This document shows, piece by piece, positions 25,188 through 37,218 of a stretch of DNA of 47,761 nt. Position numbers and translations under genes: made by a program. Location of the stretch: the NCBI RefSeq assembly GCF_023241715.1, contig NZ_JALQCW010000047.1, positions 1 through 47,761 on the forward strand, given 5' to 3'. Positions within the stretch are counted from its first letter, which is position 1; each line of letters opens with the position of its first letter. The notes under the pieces are model-generated. The model ran no database searches. It worked only from the letters and a program-made list of their open reading frames with translations, and was not told the DNA's origin. The stretch is from Pseudomonas morbosilactucae (lineage in GTDB: Bacteria; Pseudomonadota; Gammaproteobacteria; Pseudomonadales; Pseudomonadaceae).

Positions 25188-25628
25188 ATGATGGACATCA
25201 ACGAGATTCGCGAATACTTGCCTCACCGCTACCCTTTCCTGTTGGTGGATCGGGTGGTGGACCTGGACGTTGAGGGCAAGTGCATTCGTGCCTACAAGAA
25301 TGTCAGCATCAACGAACCTTTCTTCAATGGTCACTTTCCTGCGCATCCAATCATGCCGGGCGTGCTGATCATCGAAGCCATGGCTCAGGCTGCCGGCATT
25401 CTTGGTTTCAAGATGCTGGACGTGAAGCCTGCTGATGGCACCCTTTACTATTTCGTCGGCTCCGACAAGCTGCGCTTCCGCCAGCCTGTGCTGCCGGGCG
25501 ACCAACTGGTCCTTGAAGCCAAGTTCCTCAGCTGCAAGCGGCAGATCTGGAAGTTCGAGTGTCAGGCTTCGGTCGATGGCAAGCCGGTCTGCTCGGCTGA
25601 AATCATCTGTGCGGAACGCAAACTATGA
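25188..25628 (+). CDS. fabZ: FabZ, (3R)-hydroxyacyl-ACP dehydratase
   Basis: A 146-residue hot-dog-fold dehydratase of fatty acid elongation. Start at ATG 25188 (MMDINEIREYLPHRYPFLLV) as in other pseudomonads; the upstream open frame is leader. The catalytic pair is the His of NGHFPAHPIMPG and the Glu of VLIIEAMAQAAG. It sits between lpxD and lpxA, placing it where hydroxyacyl-ACP is divided between phospholipid and lipid A. A hairpin (GTGTGCG 25137-25143 / CGCACAC 25150-25156) lies in the 109-base leader. Its end overlaps the lpxA start (ATGA). Confidence 0.97.
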   Translation: MMDINEIREYLPHRYPFLLVDRVVDLDVEGKCIRAYKNVSINEPFFNGHFPAHPIMPGVLIIEAMAQAAGILGFKMLDVKPADGTLYYFVGSDKLRFRQPVLPGDQLVLEAKFLSCKRQIWKFECQASVDGKPVCSAEIICAERKL

Positions 25629-26401
25629 GTTTGATTGACCCTCGCGCAATCATCGATCCGACGGCCGTACTGGCCGCCGACGTTGAGGTTGGCCCGTGGT
25701 CGATCGTCGGCGCTGGTGTGGAAATCGGCGAGGGTACAGTGATCGGGCCCCATGTGATTCTCAAGGGCCCAACCCGGATCGGTAAGCACAACCGCATCTA
25801 CCAGTTCTCGTCGATTGGTGAGGACACGCCGGACCTGAAGTACAAGGGTGAGGAAACTCGCCTGGTGATAGGCGATCACAACGTGATCCGTGAAGGCGTG
25901 ACCATTCACCGTGGCACCGTTCAGGACCGTTCTGAAACCACCCTGGGTGATCACAACCTGGTGATGGCCTATGCCCATATCGGCCATGACAGTGTGATCG
26001 GCAACCATTGCATCCTGGTCAACAACACAGCGTTGGCTGGGCATGTGCACGTTGACGACTGGGCGATTCTCTCGGGTTTCACCCTGGTGCATCAGTACTG
26101 TCATATCGGCGCCCACAGCTTCTCCGGCATGGGCACCGCCATCGGCAAGGACGTTCCAGCGTTCGTCACCGTGTTCGGCAACCCGGCCGAGGCACGCAGC
26201 ATGAACTTCGAAGGCATGCGCCGTCGTGGTTTCAGCGAAGACGCGATCCACGCTCTGCGTCGCGCTTACAAGGTGGTCTACCGTCAAGGGTTGACCGTCG
26301 ATCAGGCGCTCGCCGGTCTGGCCGAGCCCGCTGCACAGTTTCCCGAAGTCGCGATCTTCCGCGATTCGATCCAGTCGTCGACCCGCGGCATTACCCGCTA
26401 A
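25625..26401 (+). CDS. lpxA: LpxA, UDP-N-acetylglucosamine acyltransferase
   Basis: A 258-residue trimer of left-handed beta-helices that starts lipid A synthesis by O-acylating UDP-GlcNAc. Hexapeptide repeats run from IDPRAIIDPTAVLAADVEVG to about residue 190. The catalytic histidine lies in NLVMAYAHIGHDSVIGN. The C-terminal helical domain starts near RRRGFSEDAIHALRRAYKVV. Overlaps fabZ by four bases and is two bases from lpxB. Confidence 0.97.
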   Translation: MSLIDPRAIIDPTAVLAADVEVGPWSIVGAGVEIGEGTVIGPHVILKGPTRIGKHNRIYQFSSIGEDTPDLKYKGEETRLVIGDHNVIREGVTIHRGTVQDRSETTLGDHNLVMAYAHIGHDSVIGNHCILVNNTALAGHVHVDDWAILSGFTLVHQYCHIGAHSFSGMGTAIGKDVPAFVTVFGNPAEARSMNFEGMRRRGFSEDAIHALRRAYKVVYRQGLTVDQALAGLAEPAAQFPEVAIFRDSIQSSTRGITR

Positions 26402-26403
26402 TC

Positions 26404-27534
26404 ATGGCTACTTTGCGTGTTGCGCTGGTAGCTGGCGAGGCTTCCGGCGACATTCTCGGCGCCGGTCTGATGCGCGCCCTCAAGGCCCAGCATCCTGATG
26501 TCGAGTTCATGGGCGTCGGTGGCCCGTTGATGCAGGCCGAAGGGCTGACGTCCTACTTCCCCATGGAGCGCCTGGCGGTCATGGGGCTGGTGGAAGTCCT
26601 CGGGCGTTTGCGTGAGCTGCTGGCCCGCCGTAAAAAACTCATTCAAACCCTGATCGCCGAACAGCCGGATGTCTTTATCGGTATCGACGCGCCTGACTTC
26701 ACGCTGAATATCGAACTTAAGCTGCGTCAGGCCGGTATCAAGACGGTGCATTACGTCAGCCCCTCGGTATGGGCCTGGCGGCAGAAGCGTGTGCTGAAGA
26801 TTCGCGAAGGCTGCGATCTGATGCTGACCCTGTTCCCGTTCGAGGCGCGCTTCTACGAAGAAAAGGGCGTGCCGGTGCGTTTTGTCGGGCATTCCCTGGC
26901 CGACGCCATTCCCCTTGAGGCGGATCGGGCAGCAGCCCGTGCCGAGCTGGGCTTGCCTGAAGGCCCCCTGGTGGCCTTGATGCCGGGCAGTCGTGGCGGC
27001 GAAGTCGGGCGCCTGGGGGCGTTGTTCCTCGACGCCGCGCAGCGCCTGCGGGCCCTGCGCCCGGGCGTGCGTTTTGTCATGCCGTGCGCCAGCCCCGAAC
27101 GGCGCGCGCAGTTGGAAGAATTGCTGGCCGGTCGCGACCTGCCGCTGACCCTGCTCAATGGCCAGTCCCATCAAGCCCTGGCGGCTTGTGATGCGGTGCT
27201 GATTGCCTCCGGAACCGCGACCCTCGAAGCGTTGCTCTACAAGCGTCCGATGGTGGTGGCTTACCGCCTGGCGCCGCTGACGTTCTGGATTCTCAAGCGC
27301 ATGGTCAAGAGCCCCTATATCTCCCTGCCGAACTTGCTGGCCCAGCGTCTGTTGGTGCCTGAGTTACTGCAGGATGATGCGACTGCCGAGGCGCTGGCCC
27401 AGACCTTGTCGCCGTTGATCGAGGGTGGGCAAGAGCAGACCCGGGGCTTTGACGAAATCCATCGCACCCTGCGTCGCGATGCCTCCAATCAGGCCGCTGA
27501 GGCGGTGCTGAATCTGATCGGAAAACCTTCATGA
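26404..27534 (+). CDS. lpxB: LpxB, lipid A disaccharide synthase
   Basis: A 376-residue membrane-associated GT-B glycosyltransferase joining lipid X to UDP-diacylglucosamine. The N-terminal signature VAGEASGDILGAGLMRAL and the motifs GIDAPDFTLNIELKLRQAGI, HYVSPSVWAWRQKR, MPGSRGGEVGRL and LIASGTATLEALLYKRPMVV are intact. Its last four bases overlap rnhB, completing the lpxD-fabZ-lpxA-lpxB-rnhB run. Confidence 0.97.
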   Translation: MATLRVALVAGEASGDILGAGLMRALKAQHPDVEFMGVGGPLMQAEGLTSYFPMERLAVMGLVEVLGRLRELLARRKKLIQTLIAEQPDVFIGIDAPDFTLNIELKLRQAGIKTVHYVSPSVWAWRQKRVLKIREGCDLMLTLFPFEARFYEEKGVPVRFVGHSLADAIPLEADRAAARAELGLPEGPLVALMPGSRGGEVGRLGALFLDAAQRLRALRPGVRFVMPCASPERRAQLEELLAGRDLPLTLLNGQSHQALAACDAVLIASGTATLEALLYKRPMVVAYRLAPLTFWILKRMVKSPYISLPNLLAQRLLVPELLQDDATAEALAQTLSPLIEGGQEQTRGFDEIHRTLRRDASNQAAEAVLNLIGKPS

Positions 27535-28178
27535 GTCAGGCAAAAATGCAGATGGGACTGGATTTCTCCCTGGTGGCCGATGCCCAGGACCTGGTGGCCG
27601 GCGTCGATGAAGTCGGTCGTGGCCCCTTGTGCGGTGCGGTGGTAACGGCGGCGGTGATCCTCGATCCCAATCGGCCGATTCTCGGTCTCAACGACTCGAA
27701 GAAACTCACCGAGGCCCGTCGTGAAAAACTGTACGACGAAATTTGTGAAAAGGCCCTGAGCTGGTGCATTGCCCGGGCTGAAGTCGAGGAAATCGACGAG
27801 CTGAATATTCTTCACGCCACTATGCTGGCCATGCAGCGTGCGGTGGAGGGGCTGAGCATTACCCCGAAACTGGCGATGATCGATGGCAATCGCTGCCCGA
27901 AATTGGCGATGCCGGCTGAAGCCGTGGTCAAGGGCGATAGCAAGGTGCCGGCGATCGCTGCGGCGTCGATTCTGGCCAAGGTCAGTCGCGACCGCGAGAT
28001 GGCGGCGTTTGAGTTGATCTACCCGGGCTATGGCATTGGCGGCCATAAGGGCTATCCGACGCCCGTCCATCTGGAAGCCCTGGCCCGCCTGGGGCCGACT
28101 CCGATCCATCGGCGCTCTTTTGCGCCTGTGCGCCAGGCCTACGAGCTGCGTGAGAGCTTGAGCAAGATGCAGCCTTGA
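27531..28178 (+). CDS. rnhB: Ribonuclease HII
   Basis: A 215-residue type 2 RNase H that nicks DNA at embedded ribonucleotides. Catalytic Asp26 and Glu27 are in VAGVDEVGRGPLCGAVV. Further conserved blocks are LNDSKKLTEARREKLYDEI, MIDGNRCPKL, VKGDSKVPAIAAASILAKVS and the GYGIGGHKGYPT region. ATG 27531 overlaps lpxB; a second ATG five codons later is also possible. A terminator follows before dnaE. Confidence 0.95.
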   Translation: MSQAKMQMGLDFSLVADAQDLVAGVDEVGRGPLCGAVVTAAVILDPNRPILGLNDSKKLTEARREKLYDEICEKALSWCIARAEVEEIDELNILHATMLAMQRAVEGLSITPKLAMIDGNRCPKLAMPAEAVVKGDSKVPAIAAASILAKVSRDREMAAFELIYPGYGIGGHKGYPTPVHLEALARLGPTPIHRRSFAPVRQAYELRESLSKMQP

Positions 28179-28195
28179 GGCTGATGTTTTAGTCG

Positions 28196-28226
28196 AGGCC
28201 CGGTACAATCCGGGCCTTGTTGTTTT
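28196..28226 (+). terminator. Intrinsic terminator after rnhB
   Basis: AGGCCCGG (28196-28203) pairs with CCGGGCCT (28210-28217) across a 6-base loop and is followed by TGTTGTTTTT. It lies 17 bases after the rnhB stop and 22 bases before dnaE, so dnaE either has its own promoter very close by or depends on read-through. Confidence 0.75.
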
Positions 28227-28247
28227 TGCGCTATTTACAGGATCACT

Positions 28248-31769
<3,522 letters not shown>

Positions 31770-31921
31770 TGGTCAGGTGCCGTTCGTTGTCGTTATTGAG
31801 CGTGCCCTGATCTCGACCCCATTTTTAATCTCGACCTGAACGCGCCTCTCCCTTAAGGTAGGCGCGAATAGACAACCGGCCGGCCCAAGCTCTCTTGGAC
31901 GTCGACCCAAGACGGACGCCT

Positions 31922-32869
31922 ATGAACCCGAATTTTCTTGATTTCGAACAGCCGATCGCCGACCTGCAAGCCAAGATCGAAGAGTTGCGCTTGGTCGGTA
32001 ATGACAATTCGCTGAATATCGGCGATGAGATCTCCCGCCTGCAGGACAAGAGCAGCACGCTCACCGCGGACATCTTCGGCAAGCTGACCAGCTGGCAGAT
32101 TGCTCGTCTGGCGCGTCATCCGCGTCGTCCGTACACCCTGGACTACATCGAGCACATCTTCACCGAGTTCGACGAGTTGCACGGCGACCGTCACTTCTCG
32201 GATGACGCCGCGATTGTCGGCGGTGTCGCTCGTCTGGACGACCAGCCAGTGATGATCATCGGCCACCAGAAAGGCCGTGAAGTGCGCGAGAAGGTTCGCC
32301 GCAACTTCGGCATGCCGCGTCCCGAGGGCTACCGCAAGGCGTGCCGTCTGATGGAAATGGCTGAACGTTTCAAAATGCCGATCCTGACCTTTATCGACAC
32401 GCCGGGCGCTTACCCGGGCATCGACGCTGAAGAGCGCAACCAGAGCGAAGCCATTGCCTGGAACCTGCGGGTCATGGCACGCCTGAAGACCCCTATCATC
32501 GCCACCGTGATCGGTGAAGGTGGTTCCGGTGGTGCGCTGGCCATTGGCGTCTGCGACCAACTGAACATGCTGCAGTACTCGACTTACGCGGTGATCTCCC
32601 CTGAGGGCTGTGCGTCGATCCTGTGGAAAACCGCCGAGAAGGCACCGGATGCCGCCGAGGCCATGGGCATCACCGCCGAGCGTCTGAAAGGCCTGGGTAT
32701 CGTCGATAAAGTCATCGGCGAGCCTTTGGGCGGTGCGCACCGTGACCCGGTCACTGCCGCGGCGTCGATCCGTGCCGAGCTGACCTCGCAATTGGCGATG
32801 CTCAAGGGCATGGACACTGACACGCTGTTGGCCCGTCGTTACGATCGCCTGATGAGCTACGGCCTCTGA
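31922..32869 (+). CDS. accA: Acetyl-CoA carboxylase carboxyltransferase alpha subunit
   Basis: A 315-residue subunit that with AccD transfers carboxyl from biotin to acetyl-CoA, the first step of fatty acid synthesis. The family start MNPNFLDFEQPIADLQAKIE begins at ATG 31922. Crotonase-fold motifs are GHQKGREVREKVRRNFGMP, LTFIDTPGAYPGIDAEERNQ and VIGEGGSGGALAIGVCD. The 152-base gap from dnaE holds a small GCGCCT/AGGCGC inverted repeat but no clear promoter. A palindromic repeat follows the gene. Confidence 0.96.
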   Translation: MNPNFLDFEQPIADLQAKIEELRLVGNDNSLNIGDEISRLQDKSSTLTADIFGKLTSWQIARLARHPRRPYTLDYIEHIFTEFDELHGDRHFSDDAAIVGGVARLDDQPVMIIGHQKGREVREKVRRNFGMPRPEGYRKACRLMEMAERFKMPILTFIDTPGAYPGIDAEERNQSEAIAWNLRVMARLKTPIIATVIGEGGSGGALAIGVCDQLNMLQYSTYAVISPEGCASILWKTAEKAPDAAEAMGITAERLKGLGIVDKVIGEPLGGAHRDPVTAAASIRAELTSQLAMLKGMDTDTLLARRYDRLMSYGL

Positions 32870-32887
32870 TCGAGCGCCGTTCCCTCT

Positions 32888-32986
32888 TGTAGGGGCGCGC
32901 CGGCTTACGCGGTGATGAGGCGGTCGATTTGATCGAGTGCTTCATGCTACGCGGGCCGGCGTAATGCCGACCGGCCGCTCCTACAG
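32888..32986. repeat. Diverged palindromic repeat between accA and tilS
   Basis: Opens with TTGTAGGGGCGCGCCGGC and closes with CCGGCCGCTCCTACAG, so the outer ends match the TGTAGGAGC...GCTCCTACA pattern, but the interior is different and longer than in the array at the left of the window (inner pieces GCCGGC and GATCGAGTGC). It fills almost the entire accA-tilS gap, ending 15 bases before the tilS start. Confidence 0.75.
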
Positions 32987-33000
32987 GTCTTGATAGGTTC

Positions 33001-34317
33001 ATGAATTCTCTCTCCGCCACACTGCTGCAAAACCTGGCACCCTGGCGCGACTCCCCCGCGTGGCATATCGCATTCTCTGGCGGTCTTGATTCCACGGTAT
33101 TGCTCCATCTCTTGGCCGACCTGGCCCGGCATCAATCTCTGCCTCCTCTGAGTGCGCTGCATGTCCATCATGGCTTGCAAGCGGCGGCTGATGCTTGGCC
33201 GGCACATTGTCAGGCGGTATGCGATGCCTTGGGCGTGCCATTGCAAGTACTCAAGGTCCAGGTTGAGCCGGGTGCAAGCCTGGAGCGGGCCGCTCGTGAG
33301 GCGCGCTATGCGGCCTTCGAAACGCGAGTGGGTGTCGATGAGCTGCTGTTGACCGCCCAGCATCGTGACGATCAGGCGGAAACCCTGCTGTTTCGTCTAT
33401 TGCGTGGCGCCGGGGTACGTGGGTTGGCGGCAATGCCTGCTGTGCGGCCCCTGGGCGGCGGTCATTTGCTGCGTCCGTTGTTGCAGGCCTCGCGTGCCGA
33501 TCTTGAGCGCTATGCGCTTGAGCATCAGTTGCACTGGATTGAAGACCCCTCCAACGGCGACCGTCAGTTCTCCCGCAACTACCTGCGCCATGAGGTCTTT
33601 CCGCGGCTCATGGAACGCTGGCCGCAAGCCGTCGGGTGCATGGCCCGCAGCGCCTCGCACATGAGCGAGGCGCAAGGGCTGCTTGATGAGTTGGCACAGA
33701 TGGATCTGGCGGCAGCGCGTGAAGCCGGGGCGTTCGACTGGCTGGCTGTGCCTTCGCTGTTACTGGTCCCCTTGCAGGGGGTGTCTGAGGCGCGCCAGCG
33801 CAATGCCTTGAGTCATTGGCTGAGCCCGCTGACGCGATTGCCGGATGCCGAGCACTGGGCGGGCTGGCAGACATTGCGGGACGCCGCGGACGATGCACGG
33901 CCGCTCTGGCGCCTGGCCGATGGCGAGCTGCACCGCGCCGGCGGGCGGCTCTGGTGGTTGCACGGGGCCTGGTTGCGTGACCTGCAACCGGCGGCCGATT
34001 GGCTTGCCCCGCAATGCCCGTTGCAGTTGCCGGACAACGGCCGCTTGTCGTTCAGCGGGCAGGTGCCGTCGGGGCCGTTGCAGGTGCGTTATCGCCAGGG
34101 CGGTGAGGTCATGCACTTGCCTGGGCGTGGGCATCGCGACTTGAAGCGCTTGCTCAACGAGAGCGGCCTGCCGGTGTTCGCCCGTGGCAGATTGCCGCTG
34201 CTGTACCGGGACGGGCAACTGCTGGCGGTGGCGAATCTGCCAGGGCTTGTCGCAAACGCCCATGATTGCTGGCAATTGCATTGGCAGCCGCCGAACAGCG
34301 ATCAAGGTTTGAGCTGA
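33001..34317 (+). CDS. tilS: tRNA(Ile)-lysidine synthase
   Basis: A 438-residue ATP-dependent enzyme that adds lysine to C34 of the CAU-anticodon tRNA-Ile, switching it from Met to Ile decoding. The PP-loop SGGLDST is at residues 26-32. HVHHGLQAAADAW, ARYAAFE, LLTAQHRDDQAETLL and the WIEDPSNGDRQFSRNYLRHE signature follow. The C-terminal TilS domain includes MHLPGRGHRDLKRLLNESGL. Length fits the family. Expression likely needs its own or read-through transcription past the repeat. Confidence 0.95.
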   Translation: MNSLSATLLQNLAPWRDSPAWHIAFSGGLDSTVLLHLLADLARHQSLPPLSALHVHHGLQAAADAWPAHCQAVCDALGVPLQVLKVQVEPGASLERAAREARYAAFETRVGVDELLLTAQHRDDQAETLLFRLLRGAGVRGLAAMPAVRPLGGGHLLRPLLQASRADLERYALEHQLHWIEDPSNGDRQFSRNYLRHEVFPRLMERWPQAVGCMARSASHMSEAQGLLDELAQMDLAAAREAGAFDWLAVPSLLLVPLQGVSEARQRNALSHWLSPLTRLPDAEHWAGWQTLRDAADDARPLWRLADGELHRAGGRLWWLHGAWLRDLQPAADWLAPQCPLQLPDNGRLSFSGQVPSGPLQVRYRQGGEVMHLPGRGHRDLKRLLNESGLPVFARGRLPLLYRDGQLLAVANLPGLVANAHDCWQLHWQPPNSDQGLS

Positions 34318-34591
34318 AAGGGGCTTTCCGGTAGACTACGCTCCCTTCTTGATACAACTTCTGTGGATTCGCCTGAATTACAGAAGTTGCCGATTACCAA
34401 GCAGTCTTTGCTGGGCGATTCCAAAAAATGTGTAGCGAGCAACGTACCGGTGTTTTCACTTCCGGTCTGTCCCAACGCGGCGGTTTTTTTGAAAGGTGCA
34501 CTGTGATTAATGCAGGTGATCGGGGGCTTCGGCCTTCCTTCGCTTTCCCCGGCGGCTCGGACCGCTTTAACGCAGACTTCTAGGGTTTTTC
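34318..34591 (+). promoter_or_regulatory. tilS-pyrG intergenic region / pyrG leader
   Basis: A gene-free 274-base stretch. It holds a perfect 10-bp inverted repeat, CAACTTCTGT (34355-34364) / ACAGAAGTTG (34380-34389), with a 15-base loop. A weaker ACCGG/CCGGT pair (34446-34450, 34462-34466) is followed by a T7 run (34484-34490). I could not find a convincing sigma-70 promoter by eye. The structures are compatible with control of pyrG in the leader, but nothing proves it. Confidence 0.4.
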
Positions 34592-36223
34592 ATGACGCGC
34601 TACATATTCGTCACGGGCGGTGTTGTTTCTTCATTGGGGAAAGGCATTGCCTCGGCTTCATTGGCGGCCATCCTGGAGGCGCGGGGACTTAAGGTCACCA
34701 TGCTCAAGCTGGACCCGTACATCAACGTCGACCCGGGCACCATGAGCCCGTTCCAGCACGGTGAAGTGTTCGTCACCCATGACGGCGCCGAGACCGACCT
34801 GGACCTGGGCCACTACGAGCGGTTCATCCGCACGACCATGACCCAGAACAACAACTTCACCACGGGCCGTGTCTACGAGCACGTGCTGCGCAAAGAGCGC
34901 CGCGGTGATTACCTGGGCGCCACCATTCAGGTGATCCCGCACATCACCGACGAAATCAAGCGCCGCATCATCAAGGGCGCCGGTGATGCTGACGTGGCCA
35001 TGGTCGAGATCGGCGGCACCGTGGGTGACATCGAGTCGCAACCGTTCCTCGAAGCCATCCGTCAATTGCGTTTCGAAGTTGGCGCCAAGCGCGCGATGCT
35101 GATGCACTTGACCCTGGTTCCGTACATCGCCACGGCTGGCGAAACCAAGACCAAGCCAACCCAGCATTCGGTCAAGGAACTGCGTTCCATCGGCCTGCAG
35201 CCGGACGTGCTGGTGTGCCGTTCCGATCACCCGATCGATATTTCCTCGCGTCGCAAGATCGCCCAGTTCACCAACGTTGAAGAGCGTGCGGTGATTGCCC
35301 TGGAAGACGCCGACACCATCTACAAGATCCCGGGCATCCTGCATTCCCAGGGCTTGGACGATTTCGTCGTCGAGCGTTTCGGCCTGCAATGTGCCGGTGC
35401 CGATCTGTCCGAATGGGACGCCGTGGTCGACGCCAAGCTCAACCCTGAGCACGAAGTCACCATCGCCATGGTCGGCAAGTACATGGAGCTGCTGGATGCC
35501 TACAAGTCGCTGATCGAAGCGATGAGTCACGCCGGCATCAGTAATCGCACCAAGGTCAATCTGCGCTACATCGACTCCGAAGACATCGAGAACCAAGGCA
35601 CTGCGCTGCTGGAAGGCGTCGACGCGATCCTGGTTCCGGGTGGCTTCGGTCTGCGTGGCGTGGAAGGCAAGATCACTGCCGTGCAATATGCTCGCGAAAA
35701 CAAGGTGCCGTACCTGGGCATCTGCCTGGGCATGCAAGTGGCGGTCATCGAGTTCGCCCGTAACGTGCTGGGCTGGAAAGACGCCAACTCCACCGAGTTC
35801 GACCGCGCCAGCGGCCACCCGGTCGTGGGCCTGATTACCGAGTGGGAAGACGCCACCGGTGCCGTGGAAACCCGTACCGAAGCGTCCGATCTGGGCGGCA
35901 CCATGCGCCTGGGCGCTCAGGATTGCCTGCTGGAAGCTGGCTCCAAGGTTCACGATTGCTACGCCAAGGACGTGATCGTCGAGCGTCATCGTCACCGTTA
36001 CGAAGTGAACAACAACCTGCTGCCGCAGTTGATCGAAGCCGGCCTGAAGATCTCCGGTCGCTCCGGTGACGGCGCGTTGGTTGAAGTGGTCGAAGCCCCG
36101 GATCATCCATGGTTCGTCGCTTGCCAATTCCACCCTGAGTTCACCTCGACGCCACGTGACGGTCACCCACTGTTCAGCGGCTTCGTCAAAGCAGCATTGG
36201 CTCAACACCAGAAGAAGGCCTGA
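34592..36223 (+). CDS. pyrG: CTP synthase
   Basis: A 543-residue enzyme that aminates UTP to CTP with ammonia from glutamine. The N-terminal synthetase domain starts MTRYIFVTGGVVSSLGKGIA (P-loop-like) and includes LKLDPYINVDPGTMSPFQHG. The C-terminal class I glutaminase has the nucleophile cysteine in YLGICLGMQ (about residue 380), and His/Glu in the FHPEFTS region. All motifs are intact. It is five bases from kdsA. Confidence 0.98.
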   Translation: MTRYIFVTGGVVSSLGKGIASASLAAILEARGLKVTMLKLDPYINVDPGTMSPFQHGEVFVTHDGAETDLDLGHYERFIRTTMTQNNNFTTGRVYEHVLRKERRGDYLGATIQVIPHITDEIKRRIIKGAGDADVAMVEIGGTVGDIESQPFLEAIRQLRFEVGAKRAMLMHLTLVPYIATAGETKTKPTQHSVKELRSIGLQPDVLVCRSDHPIDISSRRKIAQFTNVEERAVIALEDADTIYKIPGILHSQGLDDFVVERFGLQCAGADLSEWDAVVDAKLNPEHEVTIAMVGKYMELLDAYKSLIEAMSHAGISNRTKVNLRYIDSEDIENQGTALLEGVDAILVPGGFGLRGVEGKITAVQYARENKVPYLGICLGMQVAVIEFARNVLGWKDANSTEFDRASGHPVVGLITEWEDATGAVETRTEASDLGGTMRLGAQDCLLEAGSKVHDCYAKDVIVERHRHRYEVNNNLLPQLIEAGLKISGRSGDGALVEVVEAPDHPWFVACQFHPEFTSTPRDGHPLFSGFVKAALAQHQKKA

Positions 36224-36228
36224 ACCTG

Positions 36229-37074
36229 ATGGCGCAGAAGATCATCCGCGTAGGCAACATCGAGATCGCCAACGACAAGCCGATGGTGCTGTTCGGTGGC
36301 ATGAACGTGCTGGAAAGCCGCGACATGGCGATGCAGGTTTGTGAAGAATACGTACGGGTGACCGAGAAACTCGGCATCCCCTACGTGTTCAAGGCCAGCT
36401 TCGACAAGGCCAACCGTTCCTCAGTGACCTCGTATCGTGGTCCCGGCCTGGAAGAGGGCATGCGGATTTTCGAAGACGTGAAGCAAGCCTTTGGCGTGCC
36501 GATCATCACCGACGTCCACGAGCCGGCCCAGGCCGCCGTGGTGGCGGAAGTCTGCGACATCATCCAACTGCCGGCCTTCCTGTCCCGGCAGACCGACCTG
36601 GTGGTGGCCATGGCCAAGACCGGCGCGGTGATCAACATCAAGAAAGCCCAGTTCCTTGCCCCTCAGGAGATGAAGCACATCCTGAGCAAATGCGAAGAAG
36701 CGGGTAACGATCAGTTGATCCTCTGCGAGCGTGGTTCCAGCTTCGGTTACAACAACCTGGTGGTGGACATGCTCGGCTTCGGCATCATGAAGCAGTTCGA
36801 ATACCCGGTGTTCTTTGACGTGACCCACGCCCTGCAGATGCCGGGCGGTCGCGCCGATTCGGCAGGCGGTCGTCGGGCCCAGGTCACTGACCTGGCCAAG
36901 GCCGGCATCAGCCAGTCCCTGGCGGGCCTGTTCCTGGAAGCTCACCCCGATCCGGATAACGCCAAGTGCGATGGTCCTTGCGCCCTGCGCCTGGACAAGC
37001 TCGAGCCGTTCCTGGCCCAGCTCAAGCAGTTGGACGAACTGGTCAAGAGCTTCCCGACCATCGAAACCGCATAA
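36229..37074 (+). CDS. kdsA: KdsA, 3-deoxy-D-manno-octulosonate 8-phosphate synthase
   Basis: A 281-residue class I aldolase-fold enzyme condensing PEP and arabinose 5-phosphate to KDO8P, the inner-core sugar of LPS. Visible motifs are PYVFKASFDKANRSSVTSYR, GVPIITDVHEPAQA, QLPAFLSRQTDLV, LCERGSSFGYNNLVVDM and FDVTHALQMPGG. The ATG is five bases after pyrG, a conserved pair in gammaproteobacteria. Confidence 0.97.
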   Translation: MAQKIIRVGNIEIANDKPMVLFGGMNVLESRDMAMQVCEEYVRVTEKLGIPYVFKASFDKANRSSVTSYRGPGLEEGMRIFEDVKQAFGVPIITDVHEPAQAAVVAEVCDIIQLPAFLSRQTDLVVAMAKTGAVINIKKAQFLAPQEMKHILSKCEEAGNDQLILCERGSSFGYNNLVVDMLGFGIMKQFEYPVFFDVTHALQMPGGRADSAGGRRAQVTDLAKAGISQSLAGLFLEAHPDPDNAKCDGPCALRLDKLEPFLAQLKQLDELVKSFPTIETA

Positions 37075-37077
37075 CCC

Positions 37078-37144
37078 TGTAGGAGCCGGCTTGCCGGGCG
37101 ATTGCGCGCTCAAGGGCCCGATCGCCGGCAAGTCGCCCTCTACA
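37078..37144. repeat. Single palindromic repeat between kdsA and eno
   Basis: TGTAGGAGCCGGCTTGCCGG and the returning arm GATCGCCGGCAAGTCGCC then CTCTACA form one imperfect palindrome of the same family as the array at 155-557. It begins three bases after the kdsA TAA. It probably forms a hairpin in the kdsA transcript and separates it from eno. Confidence 0.85.
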
Positions 37145-37218
37145 AAAAGCAATTTGACCCACAAGTTATAAATCGAGCGGTACTCAGCGTTTTCGTCAAC
37201 TTTGGAGTGTTTACAACA

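Noticed and set aside
28205..28209. TACAAT (28204-28209) as the -10 of a dnaE promoter
   Set aside because: It is the loop of the rnhB terminator hairpin and no -35 lies at a suitable distance.
34658..36208. A long frame antisense to pyrG, and a similar one antisense to kdsA-eno (36421-38460)
   Set aside because: Same GC3 shadow effect; both opposite strands carry intact, highly conserved enzymes.
37148..37180. TTGACC near TATAAA as an eno promoter
   Set aside because: Only 7 bases separate them; the correct -10 position after TTGACC has no match.
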